Part shown: piece by piece, positions 16,268 through 25,859 of the stretch
Layout: the number at the start of each line of letters is the position of its first letter
Numbering within the stretch: the first letter of the stretch is position 1
Assembly: GCA_040217815.1 (NCBI GenBank)
Contig: JBEHWI010000002.1
Coordinates: 88,567-152,566, forward strand
Source: UBA5314 sp040217815
GTDB taxonomy: Bacteria > Bacillota > Syntrophomonadia > Syntrophomonadales > Syntrophomonadaceae
Length of the DNA stretch: 64,000 bases
Reading direction: 5' to 3'
Program-made: the position numbers and the translations under genes
Notes under the pieces: model-generated
Told to the model about the DNA's origin: nothing
The model's database searches: none
Seen by the model: only the letters and a program-made list of their open reading frames with translations

Positions 16268-17455
16268 CTAAAAGGCGTTCCAGACATCGTCTCCATTGAC
16301 CCTCCTGCGGCGCTGCTGGCGGGGCATCAGTTCCAGATAAAGCTCCTCCAGGCGTTTGGCCATATTGGTCGAAGATAGTTTATCCGCTTTTTTATAGGAA
16401 TTGGCTTTCAGTTTTTCATAGGTATCCCGGCTGCCCAGGACCCGGCACACCGCTTCACTGAATTTATCTATCCGGCATTCCGTCAAGAGGCCGTCAACCT
16501 CATCATCCACCATGTCCTGAACCCCGGAGGCCCTCACGGCAACAACAGGCAGTCCGCAGGCCATAGCTTCCAACAAGACCAGCCCCTGGGTCTCGGTCAT
16601 GGAAGAAAAAACGAACAGATCGGCGGAGTGGTAGGCATGAACCAGGGTTTCAAAGGGAAGGGCTCCGGTAAATATGACCTCCTCCCTCACGCCCAATACT
16701 TCGCTTAATTCTTTCAGGTTTTGCTCCAGAGGGCCGCGGGCGGTGAGGACCAGGACCGTGTCCGGCACCTTATGGTGGATGTCCTGAAATGCACGGATTA
16801 AAAATTCCAGGTTTTTTTCTTTGGTCAAACGTCCGACAAAGAGCAGAATTTTTTTATCATAAGGTATATTGAACTGCTCGCGCAGCCAGTTGGGGTCGCC
16901 GCCGGTAAACTTCTCCAGGGAAACCCCGGTAGGGATAACGGATATGGGCGACTGCACCTCACCAGCCAGTAGAACATCTTTGATCTCTGGACTGGGCACC
17001 ACAATATGGTCGCAATGATTGCAGAACATAGTGCTGAATTTGGAAGCCATTTCCCGGGCCAAATCCTGGGCTACCGGTACGTAGTGAGCATAGCTTTCAT
17101 ACAGCGTATGGTAAGTGAAAACCAGCGGAATTTTATACTTGTTGGCGTAGAGCTTGCCCACCCAACCCATGGTAAAGGGTGAATGAACATGGATGAGATC
17201 GAGGTTTAGTTTCTTTATTATGCTGCTCATTCCCGATAATCCGGGTATGGCCAGGGTAAAATCAGGATTGGTGGGAGAAGGTACAGAAAAATAGCGATGT
17301 ATATCCGGCTCTTCATCCTCATAGTTGGGATAGGAAGGAGCGAAAATATAGACTTCGTGTCCATAGCGGTTTAATTCTTCTTTTAAGGTGCTGATAGAGG
17401 TAACCACTCCGCTTTGATAGGGTTTGTAACTGTCAGAGAATAGTCCAATCCTCAA
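16268..17455 (-). CDS. GT4-family glycosyltransferase
   Basis: A 395-residue GT-B glycosyltransferase. The acceptor-side start is (M)RIGLFSDSYKPYQSGVVTSI, a form common in diacylglycerol glucosyltransferases and mannosyltransferases of Firmicutes. The donor domain has FVGRLTKEKNLEFLI and the retaining-enzyme motif ETQGLVLLEAMACGLPVVA. It probably moves a sugar from a nucleotide donor to a membrane lipid. The start is TTG at 17453-17455, preceded by AAAGGGGG about ten bases away. It stands alone between murT and the zinc-finger gene. Confidence 0.85.
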   Translation of the reverse strand: MRIGLFSDSYKPYQSGVVTSISTLKEELNRYGHEVYIFAPSYPNYEDEEPDIHRYFSVPSPTNPDFTLAIPGLSGMSSIIKKLNLDLIHVHSPFTMGWVGKLYANKYKIPLVFTYHTLYESYAHYVPVAQDLAREMASKFSTMFCNHCDHIVVPSPEIKDVLLAGEVQSPISVIPTGVSLEKFTGGDPNWLREQFNIPYDKKILLFVGRLTKEKNLEFLIRAFQDIHHKVPDTVLVLTARGPLEQNLKELSEVLGVREEVIFTGALPFETLVHAYHSADLFVFSSMTETQGLVLLEAMACGLPVVAVRASGVQDMVDDEVDGLLTECRIDKFSEAVCRVLGSRDTYEKLKANSYKKADKLSSTNMAKRLEELYLELMPRQQRRRRVNGDDVWNAF

Positions 17456-17580
17456 ACGAGGTGTACCCCCTTTGCTTTAATTCATGTCTAATAATAATCT
17501 TAAAGCCGCTCTTTGGCAAGTTTAGCCATACCCTGGAAAGGGCTGATTTCCCTTGGAATAGCGCCGCTCTTTTTGAGTCT

Positions 17581-18036
17581 TTAGTGATCGTAAAACTCGT
17601 GCCCGGAAATGTCTACTTTTTCGGCCGGAACCCCCAAACCTGCCTCGATCATAACCTCCTCTTCAACCGGCCTGTGGAAAGATAGTTGATGGGTTCTTGC
17701 GCAGTTCGCACACAGATCGGTGTTGACCAGTGTTTCCAATCGGGCCGGCTCAATGGCCTGTCCGCAGATCTGACATATTCCATACTGGCCTGCTTGATGT
17801 CTTTCCAGAGACTGGTTAACCTTTTCCAATTCATATTCCAGCATCTCCAGAAGCCCCTGTTCCTTTTCCCGCTCATATACTTCAGAGGCCAAATCAGCGG
17901 GATGCTCGTCATACAGAGAAAGCTCTGCATTAGCTGAATGCTGGTAGGAAAACAGAGCGTCCTGCTTATGCCTGATCATTTCTTCAATCTCGTTTTTTCG
18001 AGCCTGCAGCCTTTGCCAATTATCCAAGTCAAACAC
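17581..18036 (-). CDS. YteA-type TraR/DksA zinc finger protein
   Basis: A 151-residue protein with a long coiled-coil N-terminal half (residues 1-85) and a C4 zinc finger, CQICG at about 97 and LCANC at about 118. This is the DksA/TraR fold, and the length and ending match the YteA family of spore formers. DksA-like proteins act in the secondary channel of RNA polymerase, but for YteA members the role is unproven. It may form a unit with the upstream DUF5665 gene (34 bases apart). Confidence 0.82.
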   Translation of the reverse strand: MFDLDNWQRLQARKNEIEEMIRHKQDALFSYQHSANAELSLYDEHPADLASEVYEREKEQGLLEMLEYELEKVNQSLERHQAGQYGICQICGQAIEPARLETLVNTDLCANCARTHQLSFHRPVEEEVMIEAGLGVPAEKVDISGHEFYDH

Positions 18037-18070
18037 CTCACCTTAAATCCTCAAAAAACTGCCCCGCACT

Positions 18071-18385
18071 CTACAGGCGCAGTTCATTCTGCACAATCTC
18101 AACTATATCCGCTACGAACTTGCCAATAAGGGGGATGTTGAGGGCAATAATATGCCTTAATAAATAGATAACAACCGCGGCTAGTATGGTAAAACCAATA
18201 GCCATGCCAAAACCCCGGGCCAATCCAATCCAGAAGTTTAACCAGAGAAGCCGCCGGGGCCTTTGCAGCATTTCCATATACTCGGCTATGCCCGTCTTTT
18301 CAAGACCGCGGGCAATCTCATCCAACCGCGTTTGAATGAGCCCCCCATCCCTGGCTTCATCTTTGTTTGAATCCCGGTTTTCCAC
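18071..18385 (-). CDS. DUF5665 membrane protein
   Basis: A 104-residue protein with a charged N-terminus and two hydrophobic stretches in the C-terminal half (LLWLNFWIGLARGFGMAIG and LAAVVIYLLRHIIALNIP). It matches DUF5665 proteins of Clostridia and Bacilli, whose function is unknown. The start is GTG at 18383-18385, eight bases after GGAGG; the frame is open further upstream, but into a terminator hairpin. It sits between the PFL-family gene and the YteA-like gene. Confidence 0.75.
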   Translation of the reverse strand: MENRDSNKDEARDGGLIQTRLDEIARGLEKTGIAEYMEMLQRPRRLLWLNFWIGLARGFGMAIGFTILAAVVIYLLRHIIALNIPLIGKFVADIVEIVQNELRL

Positions 18386-18440
18386 TAGCATTCCCTCCAT
18401 TGTTATTATTATTCCAGCCACTCTATCGGCCATACCTAAT

Positions 18441-18488
18441 AAAAAAGGATGGACCTTCAAGTTGAATTTAAGGCCACATCCCTTTTTT
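18441..18488. terminator. intrinsic terminator after the PFL-family gene
   Basis: Hairpin with arms at 18447-18455 and 18472-18482 (one bulged base). It is flanked by TTTTTT on both strands, so it can stop transcription in either direction. It lies 50-100 bases past the leftward PFL-family stop. Confidence 0.7.
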
Positions 18489-18536
18489 CATCGCCGGGCT
18501 GATTTATATAAATAACATAAAATCCGATATCGATAT

Positions 18537-19904
18537 TTAGTTGTTTAAAGAATGGATGGGCGCCGGAATTCTTCCCTTCCGGTTTATGAATCCGGCCGAC
18601 GAGAGATGGCTGACCCGCATAACCGGGGCCCTGCCCAAAAGTCCACCATACTCCACCCAATCCCCTTCCTTTTTGCCCGGAGCGGGAATAACCCGCACCG
18701 CCGTAGTCTTGCGGTTTATCATGCCAATGGCAGCTTCGTCGGCTATGATCGCCGATATGGTATGGGACGGAGTGTCCCCAGGAATGGCTATCATGTCCAA
18801 TCCTACTGAGCACACACAGGTCATAGCCTCCAATTTTTCGATACTTAAGGAGCCATTAACCACGGCTTCGATCATTCCCGCATCTTCACTTACCGGTATA
18901 AAAGCGCCGGAAAGACCTCCGACGTAGGATGAGGCCATGGCTCCGCCTTTTTTTACCGCGTCGTTTAACATGGCCAGGGCGGCGGTGCTGCCATGGGCGC
19001 CAACCTGTTCCAAACCCATGGACTGTAAGATATCGGCCACGCTGTCCCCTATGGCGGGAGTCGGAGCCAGGGAGAGGTCGACGATGCCAAAAGGAACTCC
19101 CAGCCGGCGGGAAGCAACCCGGCCCACTAATTCCCCCATGCGGGTTATTTTAAAGGCTGTATTTTTAATTATATTGGCCAGTTCGCCGAAATCAGCTTCA
19201 GGGTATTTGCGAACCGCGTTTAGGACTACCCCCGGACCCGATATGCCGATGTTGAGGGTAGCCTCCGGTTCTCCCGGTCCATGAAAAGCACCGGCCATAA
19301 AGGGATTATCCTCGGCTGCGTTGCAAAAAACAACCAGTTTGGCGCAGCCTATCCCGTCTTCTTCGCTGGTCAGGCTGGCCGTCTCTTTGATTATCTCCCC
19401 CATCAGGAAAACGGCATCCATGTTAATACCCGATTTGGTCGTACCTACATTCACTGATGAGCAAACTCGGTGGGTGCGGGCCAGGGTTTCCGGTATCGCT
19501 TCCAGAAGGGCCTCATCCCCGCGGGTGAATCCTTTGTGCACCAGGGAGGAAAATCCGCCCAGAAAATTCACTCCCACTTCCGCTGCGGCTTTATCCAGGC
19601 TCACACCGATCTCCACCATGGCTTCACGGTCTAACCCATCTGCTACCATGGCGATCGGAGTCACGGATATCCGCTTGTTTATAATGGGAATACCATACTC
19701 TCGTTCGATGGCTTCACCGGTAGATACCAGACGGCAGGCCTGCCGGCAGATCTTATCATAGATTTTGCGGGCGGTGTCCCCTGAGCTTACACCGCGGCAA
19801 TCCTGAATGTTTATGCCCATAGTTATGGTCCGGATATCCAGGTTTTCTGCCTGTACCATGCGAACCGTTTCAAGTATTTCTTCCTTATTAATGTTAAACG
19901 GCAT
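18537..19904 (-). CDS. PFL-family protein (UPF0210 / DUF711)
   Basis: A 455-residue glycine-rich protein of the UPF0210 family. This family is distantly like the pyruvate formate-lyase fold, but no glycyl-radical motif is present and no reaction is established. Features shared with the family include ITMGINIQDC near residue 28, the central SSVNVGTTKSGINMD, and GAHGSTAALAMLNDAVKKGG. In many Firmicutes and streptococci it follows an ACT-domain gene, exactly as here, which suggests a small-molecule-sensing partner. The first ATG is used. Confidence 0.85.
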   Translation of the reverse strand: MPFNINKEEILETVRMVQAENLDIRTITMGINIQDCRGVSSGDTARKIYDKICRQACRLVSTGEAIEREYGIPIINKRISVTPIAMVADGLDREAMVEIGVSLDKAAAEVGVNFLGGFSSLVHKGFTRGDEALLEAIPETLARTHRVCSSVNVGTTKSGINMDAVFLMGEIIKETASLTSEEDGIGCAKLVVFCNAAEDNPFMAGAFHGPGEPEATLNIGISGPGVVLNAVRKYPEADFGELANIIKNTAFKITRMGELVGRVASRRLGVPFGIVDLSLAPTPAIGDSVADILQSMGLEQVGAHGSTAALAMLNDAVKKGGAMASSYVGGLSGAFIPVSEDAGMIEAVVNGSLSIEKLEAMTCVCSVGLDMIAIPGDTPSHTISAIIADEAAIGMINRKTTAVRVIPAPGKKEGDWVEYGGLLGRAPVMRVSHLSSAGFINRKGRIPAPIHSLNN

Positions 19905-20043
19905 GTTTAACCCCTCCTGGTAAATATCTTGCCAAGCAGCCGGTTAAAAGGGAAAGCCCAGCCGATCGGTCGGGCCTTGCTGATCATCGGTATCCTATCT
20001 AAGCACCGCAAGCCGGCTTTAAGGCCGAACGCTGTGTCTTAGT

Positions 20044-20325
20044 CTAAATCCGGTGCATAAATTTGAAAATGTCTTCATGCTGAACGTTGACTTCCAGGCC
20101 TAGCTGCCGACCCTTTTCCTTTAGACGCCGGGTCAATTCGGGCAGCTCAACACTCGACGCGCTGGCGTCGACCACCGTAGCCATAGTAAAAAAGCCCTGC
20201 AGGATAGTCTGGCTGATATCGAGTATATTTACGTTGGCATCGGCCAGGATATTGGCTATTCCGGCAATTATGCCCACCCGGTCATATCCGACCACGGTTA
20301 TGATCAAACGTGTACCTTCTTCCAC
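20044..20325 (-). CDS. ACT domain regulatory protein (UPF0237)
   Basis: A 93-residue stand-alone ACT domain (TRLIITVVGYDRVGIIAGIA at its start). ACT domains bind amino acids or similar ligands and act as dimers. The start is GTG at 20323-20325, six bases after AGGAGG; the longer frame overlaps the ileS stop and would add residues not seen in the family. It is paired with the downstream PFL-family gene. Confidence 0.85.
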   Translation of the reverse strand: MEEGTRLIITVVGYDRVGIIAGIANILADANVNILDISQTILQGFFTMATVVDASASSVELPELTRRLKEKGRQLGLEVNVQHEDIFKFMHRI

Positions 20326-20347
20326 GAACACCCTCCTACCCTTTTTA

Positions 20348-23134
20348 TTATTGAATCGGCAGTTCTTTAACCACACTGGCACAGCGCTGGCAGAGGCAGG
20401 GATGTTGTTCGTCTTCTCCCACCGTGGTCTCTATAACCCAGCAGCGCTCGCATTTGCCGCCCTCGGCTGCTTGAATCGCCACCCACAGGCCTGGAACCTC
20501 TTCCAGCGCCAGAGCGTCAGCCGGTTTCTTATCAGAAGTCTCAACCTCAACCCGGGAGACTATAAACATTCTGGCCAGCTCTTGGGCTTCAGGCAGTATC
20601 TCTTTCCACCCGGGATCAGCATATAAAGCAACCCTGGCACCGAGGGAATGCCCAATAACCTTGCGAACCCGGGCTTCTTCCAATGCTTTGGTCACTACCT
20701 CCCGAGCCTGTAGCAGACGGTCCATGCGTTTCTCCAGGGCTTCATCCTGGAAGCTGTCATTTGCTGCGGGCCAAGTAAGCATCTGAATACTTTCCACCTG
20801 GCCGGGCCGGCGCAAGTGCGTCCAGATCTCCTCGCTGGTAAAGGCCAATATGGGCGTGAGCATCACTACCAGGGCATTGATAATCTTGTGAAAAACTGTT
20901 TGAGTCGCCCTTCGCTCCCGCGATCCGGGTAGGGAACAATAGAGTTTATCCTTCAGAATATCCAGATAGATATTGCTCATATCTACCGTACAGAAATTGT
21001 GAATAGAATGGAAAACCACATGAAACTCGTAGTCCTCGTAGGCCGCCGTAACCCGACGCACCAATTTGTCAAGTTTCAGCAGAGCCCAGCGATCCAGGTC
21101 TTCCATGTCGGCGTAGTCCACCTGGTTGGTATCAGGGTCGAAATCATAAAGGTTGCTGATGATAAACCGGCAGGTATTGCGTATTTTTCGATAGGCTTCC
21201 GCACACTGGCGAATTATGTTATTGGAAACCGATACATCATTGCGATAATCCGCAGAAGACACCCACAGACGCAGGATGTCCGCACCCATTTCTTTGATCA
21301 TTACCAGAGGATCTATAACATTACCTTCTGACTTGGACATTTTACGTCCCTGCTCATCAACTAAAAACCCGTGCGTCAAGACTTGCCGGTAAGGAGCAAC
21401 GCCGCGTACAGCGACCGCCGTGGAAAGAGACGAATTAAACCATCCCCGGTGCTGATCGCTGCCTTCCAAATACATATCAGCCGGCCACTGTAAATCCGGG
21501 TACGTTTCGAGAACTGCCATATGGCTAGACCCTGAGTCGAACCAGACATCCATAATATCGGTTTCCTTTTTGAAGTCAGAGGAGCTGCAGGAGGGGCACT
21601 TAAAGCCTTCCGGCAGAAGCTTCCCGGCCTCCTCCTTGAACCAGATATCAGAACCGTGTTCGGCAAAGAGCTGGCTTATTCTTTCAATAGTCTGCGGTGT
21701 GATAACGGCCTCGCCGCAGTTATTACAATAAAAGATGGGGATCGGAACTCCCCAGGTGCGCTGACGGGAAATACACCAATCGCCCCGGTCGCGCACCATA
21801 TTGTAGATGCGTTCCCTTCCCCAGGCCGGGATCCACCTGACATCATCAATCGCCTTTAGAGCCGCCTGGCGGAATCCGTCAATACTGGCAAACCACTGTT
21901 CGGTAGCCCGGTAGATAATAGGATTCTTACAACGCCAGCAGTGGGGATATTGATGCTCTATACTTGAAACTTTTAGTAGCATGGAGCGTTTCTGCAATTC
22001 TTCTATTACTGCCTGATTGGCTTTATGCACGTACAAACCTTTGAACTGCCCGGCTTCTTCAGTAAAACAGCCTCGATCATCAACCGGGGAAATGACCTCC
22101 AGACCGTAAATCTTTCCCACATAAAAGTCTTCCTCGCCATGTCCGGGAGCGGTATGAACTGCTCCGGTACCGGCATCCAGGGTAACGTGTTCTCCCAGTA
22201 TCACCAGCGAATCGCGTTCAAAAAACGGATGAGCACAGACTACTCTCTCCAGGTCCTGTCCTTTATACTCAGCCACAATCGAATATGAGGCCCATCCCAG
22301 TTCGGCAGCTACCTGCTCTAAAAGCCCCTTGGCCAGCAGATACTTTTCCCCTGCTGCTTCAACCAGAACATATTCAAATTCCGGGTGCAGTGAAATACCA
22401 GTATTGGCTGGCAGAGTCCAGGGAGTAGTGGTCCAGATAACCACAAAGGCGTCATGGGGAAGGACGCCACGGCCGTCTTTAACCGGAAACTTTACATAGA
22501 TTGAAGGCGAAGTTTTGTCGCCGTATTCAACTTCCGCCTCGGCCAGAGCGGTTTCACAATCGCCGCACCAGTAAACCGGCTTGAGGCCTTTGTAAATGTA
22601 GCCCTTATTGGCCATTTCTCCGAAGACTTTAACCTGAATTGATTCAAAAACCGGGTTGAGGGTAAGATAAGGATTCTCCCAATCTCCCCTGACCCCCAGG
22701 CGCTTGAACTCTTCGCGTTGGATATCGACATATTTCAATGCATACTGCTGGCAGTGTTTGCGGAATTCAACCACATCGGTGCGGTGGCGGTCCAATCCCA
22801 GGGCCTTGATAGCCTGCTGTTCAATAGGCAGTCCATGGGTGTCCCATCCCGGTACATAGGGAGAATCGTATCCAGCCATGGATTTGTACTTCACTATAAT
22901 ATCTTTCAGCACCTTATTAAGAGTATGCCCCATGTGGATATCGCCGTTGGCATACGGAGGTCCGTCATGAAGAATAAACTTGGGCTTGCCTTGATTGTGC
23001 TCCTGGACCTTATGATAAAGGTCGATCTTTTCCCAAAATTTTAAAATATCAGGTTCCCTCTTAGCTAGATTGGCGCGCATGGGGAACTCGGTCTGCGGTA
23101 GATTCAATGTTCCATCATATTTGCCTTTTGCCAT
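20348..23134 (-). CDS. ileS: isoleucyl-tRNA synthetase
   Basis: A 928-residue class Ia synthetase that charges tRNA-Ile. The HIGH-type motif is in PYANGDIHMGHTLNK near residue 60, and KMSKS lies near residue 600. The C-terminal zinc site CERC...CLCQRC is at about 890-915, the bacterial type 1 arrangement. The editing CP1 domain lies between. GAGGTGAG precedes the ATG. Transcription should be controlled by the T-box leader immediately upstream, which reads uncharged tRNA-Ile. Confidence 0.97.
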   Translation of the reverse strand: MAKGKYDGTLNLPQTEFPMRANLAKREPDILKFWEKIDLYHKVQEHNQGKPKFILHDGPPYANGDIHMGHTLNKVLKDIIVKYKSMAGYDSPYVPGWDTHGLPIEQQAIKALGLDRHRTDVVEFRKHCQQYALKYVDIQREEFKRLGVRGDWENPYLTLNPVFESIQVKVFGEMANKGYIYKGLKPVYWCGDCETALAEAEVEYGDKTSPSIYVKFPVKDGRGVLPHDAFVVIWTTTPWTLPANTGISLHPEFEYVLVEAAGEKYLLAKGLLEQVAAELGWASYSIVAEYKGQDLERVVCAHPFFERDSLVILGEHVTLDAGTGAVHTAPGHGEEDFYVGKIYGLEVISPVDDRGCFTEEAGQFKGLYVHKANQAVIEELQKRSMLLKVSSIEHQYPHCWRCKNPIIYRATEQWFASIDGFRQAALKAIDDVRWIPAWGRERIYNMVRDRGDWCISRQRTWGVPIPIFYCNNCGEAVITPQTIERISQLFAEHGSDIWFKEEAGKLLPEGFKCPSCSSSDFKKETDIMDVWFDSGSSHMAVLETYPDLQWPADMYLEGSDQHRGWFNSSLSTAVAVRGVAPYRQVLTHGFLVDEQGRKMSKSEGNVIDPLVMIKEMGADILRLWVSSADYRNDVSVSNNIIRQCAEAYRKIRNTCRFIISNLYDFDPDTNQVDYADMEDLDRWALLKLDKLVRRVTAAYEDYEFHVVFHSIHNFCTVDMSNIYLDILKDKLYCSLPGSRERRATQTVFHKIINALVVMLTPILAFTSEEIWTHLRRPGQVESIQMLTWPAANDSFQDEALEKRMDRLLQAREVVTKALEEARVRKVIGHSLGARVALYADPGWKEILPEAQELARMFIVSRVEVETSDKKPADALALEEVPGLWVAIQAAEGGKCERCWVIETTVGEDEQHPCLCQRCASVVKELPIQ

Positions 23135-23190
23135 TTTGGTCTCACCTCATCTATATTATTTGGTCTTTGGGTATAAGGCCTAAAATAAAA

Positions 23191-23440
23191 CAAAAAAGCC
23201 TTTCATCCTAAAGGGACGAAAGGCCATTCTTCCGCGGTACCACCCACATTGCACCTGCCTTAAAGCAAATGCCACTCAATACCTCTTTAACGCAAAGTAC
23301 ACGTTCTCCCCTATTTTCCTGTTTTTCGGGAAGAATACTCCCGGGTGATCTTCAGCTTAAGGATTAAGCACCGGCTCCCACCATCCCGGATTCGCTAAAG
23401 CCTTTTATGTCCCTGCCTACTGTCCCGATCATCGTTTCAA
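23191..23440 (-). promoter_or_regulatory. T-box riboswitch leader of ileS (isoleucine)
   Basis: On the minus strand the leader has the T-box sequence GGTGGTACCGCGG (around 23228-23243). The terminator follows: GCCTTTC paired with GAAAGGC (23198-23225) and a TTTTTTG run. The upstream stem I region contains an AAGATCACC segment whose ATC (23347-23349) is a plausible Ile specifier codon. This device reads uncharged tRNA and allows ileS expression on starvation. A -10-like TATACT lies further upstream at about 23456-23461 with a poor -35. Confidence 0.93.
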
Positions 23441-23494
23441 TATAAAAAATTACAGTATATTTTAGCATATGGATCCAATGAAGACAAGTTGACA

Positions 23495-24649
23495 TCAGGC
23501 AGGAAGCTTTTTCTCAATATGAGGATATAATAGTGAAAACATTAGAACTATAACTGCCATTAAGCTCATTACAGCAAATGTTTCGCCCAGGTAGCCCGCC
23601 TCCAGGCCCTTAACACTTACCATTCGTCCCGCCGTCATCATCCAGGTAGAAGGGAAAATGCTGGCAAGGGTATTCAGAAATCCGGGTATATGAGTGGCCG
23701 GCCAACTATACCCCGATATCATGAAGATAGGAAGAGACAACAGTGCCAGGTACCTGGTAACCTGTAATGAATCTGCCGAAAACAAGGATATTACAAAACC
23801 CAAAAAAGTAATAATAATAACATACAACAAGCCCAGAGACAGCATTAGCAAAATACTGCCTTCCATCTTGGCTCCGGCAACCTCTACCGCTATGAATATC
23901 ACAAGTATAAAGTTTGTCAGGTTGGCGGAAAAATAGGGCAGACACTTACCGGCTACAATTTTGGACCAGGAAACTCCAGAAGTAACAAAATGCAGCCAGG
24001 TATTATGCTCTTTTTCTCGAGTAATGGTCAATCCCACACTCATAAGACCGAGTTGCTGGATGAGCATCATCATAAGCCCTAATATAATATAGGTCGGATA
24101 GCTGTTGGTGGGATTATACCAGCTGACAATGTTACAACTTACCGAATTTATTACTCGCGTAGCTTCATGCTCATTCATACCTGCGCCAGCCAGGTATTCG
24201 GCCGTATACTGGTTGTTGAATTTATCAATAACCTCCATGGTGTTTTTGCGGGTGTTTAAACCCCATATAAGATTGGAAGCGTCATAGACATTAAGAGTCT
24301 CTGTATGACGGTTCTGCCTTACGTCTTTTTCAAAATCCTCTGGGATGACGACCCCCGCTCTTACCTTATTAGTTTTCATGTCTTCCTGCAACTCTTTATA
24401 GGATGATACTTCAACGGTTTCAAAATAGGGATTGTTGCTAAAAGCAGTGACCAATTCATCGCTCAAATGTGAATTATCCATGTCAACAATACCCAGGGGG
24501 ATATCTGACAGCACACCATGGCAATACACTGCACTGAAATATAGAGCATACACCGTAGGCGCTATAAACACAATAATAAAAAGGATCGGGTTTTTAAAAA
24601 TATGGCGAAGCTCATAATAAGCTATATGGAATACGGTTTTAATGTTCAA
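23495..24649 (-). CDS. ABC-2 type export permease
   Basis: A 384-residue permease of the YhhJ/drug-export type. One membrane segment near residue 25 is followed by a large outside domain of about 150 residues and five to six segments in the C-terminal half. It pairs with the similar permease encoded just upstream; the two probably form a heterodimeric channel. TTG at 24647-24649 lies five bases after AAGGAG; a GTG one codon earlier is possible. It overlaps the end of the upstream permease gene, and is the last gene of the tetR-hlyD-ABC operon. Confidence 0.87.
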   Translation of the reverse strand: MNIKTVFHIAYYELRHIFKNPILFIIVFIAPTVYALYFSAVYCHGVLSDIPLGIVDMDNSHLSDELVTAFSNNPYFETVEVSSYKELQEDMKTNKVRAGVVIPEDFEKDVRQNRHTETLNVYDASNLIWGLNTRKNTMEVIDKFNNQYTAEYLAGAGMNEHEATRVINSVSCNIVSWYNPTNSYPTYIILGLMMMLIQQLGLMSVGLTITREKEHNTWLHFVTSGVSWSKIVAGKCLPYFSANLTNFILVIFIAVEVAGAKMEGSILLMLSLGLLYVIIITFLGFVISLFSADSLQVTRYLALLSLPIFMISGYSWPATHIPGFLNTLASIFPSTWMMTAGRMVSVKGLEAGYLGETFAVMSLMAVIVLMFSLLYPHIEKKLPA

Positions 24650-25788
24650 CACCTCTCCTTACGGTATATAAGCAGTGCGGTTACTAGATAAAACAGGAGT
24701 GCTATACCAGTCAGAACACCGAAATAGGGCATCATAAAATTAGAGCCGGGATTTTTAAAGACCAGGAAATTGAATCCCTGAAAAAACCAGGTTTGGGGAA
24801 GAATCCAGGCCACCGGTTGCAGTAATTTGGGCATTGCTTCTAAAGGCCAGACATAACCGCTGATTACGAACGAGGGAACCGCAATAATCATCCCAAAGCG
24901 GGTGGCGTCAACCGCATTAGGAGCGATAAATGAAATAAAACTCCCCAAACTGTGAATAGCCAAAATGAATACTATCGTGAAAAGAAACAAAACGGCAATA
25001 TTGCATGCCAGAGTAAATTTGAGCACACCGAAAGCCAGTATATAAACAGGCATCAGCATAGCTATGAAAACCGCTATTTGAGTCAGCGACTTGCCCACAA
25101 ATAAACGGTTAAGGGAATAACCCGAGGCTTTGACTTGCAGCCAGCTGGAGAATTTAGTTTCACCGGTTATATTCATGGTCGAGGCCAGCATACAGCAATG
25201 CTGCCATACGTTTAAAGCAAATGCCAGGACTAAAAAGTAGGCATAGTTGAGGGTTGGATTAAACCAACCGTCCTGGTAAAAATCAATCCTCTGAAAGGCA
25301 TCAGTGGCCTGAGCAATACTAAGACCGCCTGCCATCAAATTCTTAATTCCCGCCCGGGAATTAATGGTTCGACTAACGCCCAATATGGCTGTATTGGCAT
25401 TGGTTGCATAGATTGTATTGCTTCCATCGATTATGGCCATGAGCCGCGAACCGTTTCTGTTGCCCAGATCACGGCCATAATCGGGAGGAATTACGACACC
25501 CACTACAACTTGCCCGGTTTGGATCATGCTCTCAAGATCCTCGTAATCATCTACATATGCGACGATTTTCAAGTAGTCGGTACCCTCCAAATCGCTTATC
25601 ACTTCCCGACTGGCCGGCGAATTGTCCTTATCCACTATGGCGGTAGGTATGTTCTTTAACACCTGAGCGCTGTAAATTCCGTAGAAGAGTAAAAAACCCA
25701 ATACAGGCCCTAACAATAAAATATACCGCAGCCCCTTGTCGTTCCACATATAGAAAAATTCCCGGCGCATAATGGCTAATAACTGCAT
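24646..25788 (-). CDS. ABC-2 type export permease
   Basis: A 380-residue permease with the same plan as its downstream neighbour: an N-terminal membrane segment near residue 25, an outside domain, and five or six C-terminal segments. Shared motifs include VVGVVIPPDYGRDL in the outside domain and SGYVWPLEAMP late in the protein. AGGAG stands nine bases before the ATG. With the neighbour, the ATPase and the HlyD-like adaptor it should make a multidrug or lipid exporter; the substrate is unknown. Confidence 0.87.
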   Translation of the reverse strand: MQLLAIMRREFFYMWNDKGLRYILLLGPVLGFLLFYGIYSAQVLKNIPTAIVDKDNSPASREVISDLEGTDYLKIVAYVDDYEDLESMIQTGQVVVGVVIPPDYGRDLGNRNGSRLMAIIDGSNTIYATNANTAILGVSRTINSRAGIKNLMAGGLSIAQATDAFQRIDFYQDGWFNPTLNYAYFLVLAFALNVWQHCCMLASTMNITGETKFSSWLQVKASGYSLNRLFVGKSLTQIAVFIAMLMPVYILAFGVLKFTLACNIAVLFLFTIVFILAIHSLGSFISFIAPNAVDATRFGMIIAVPSFVISGYVWPLEAMPKLLQPVAWILPQTWFFQGFNFLVFKNPGSNFMMPYFGVLTGIALLFYLVTALLIYRKERC

Positions 25789-25859
25789 AATCGACTTCTC
25801 CTGTCCCTCTAATAAATAGGGAGGTTTTGCTAACCTGTTTTATAAGTAAAAAGCTTACA

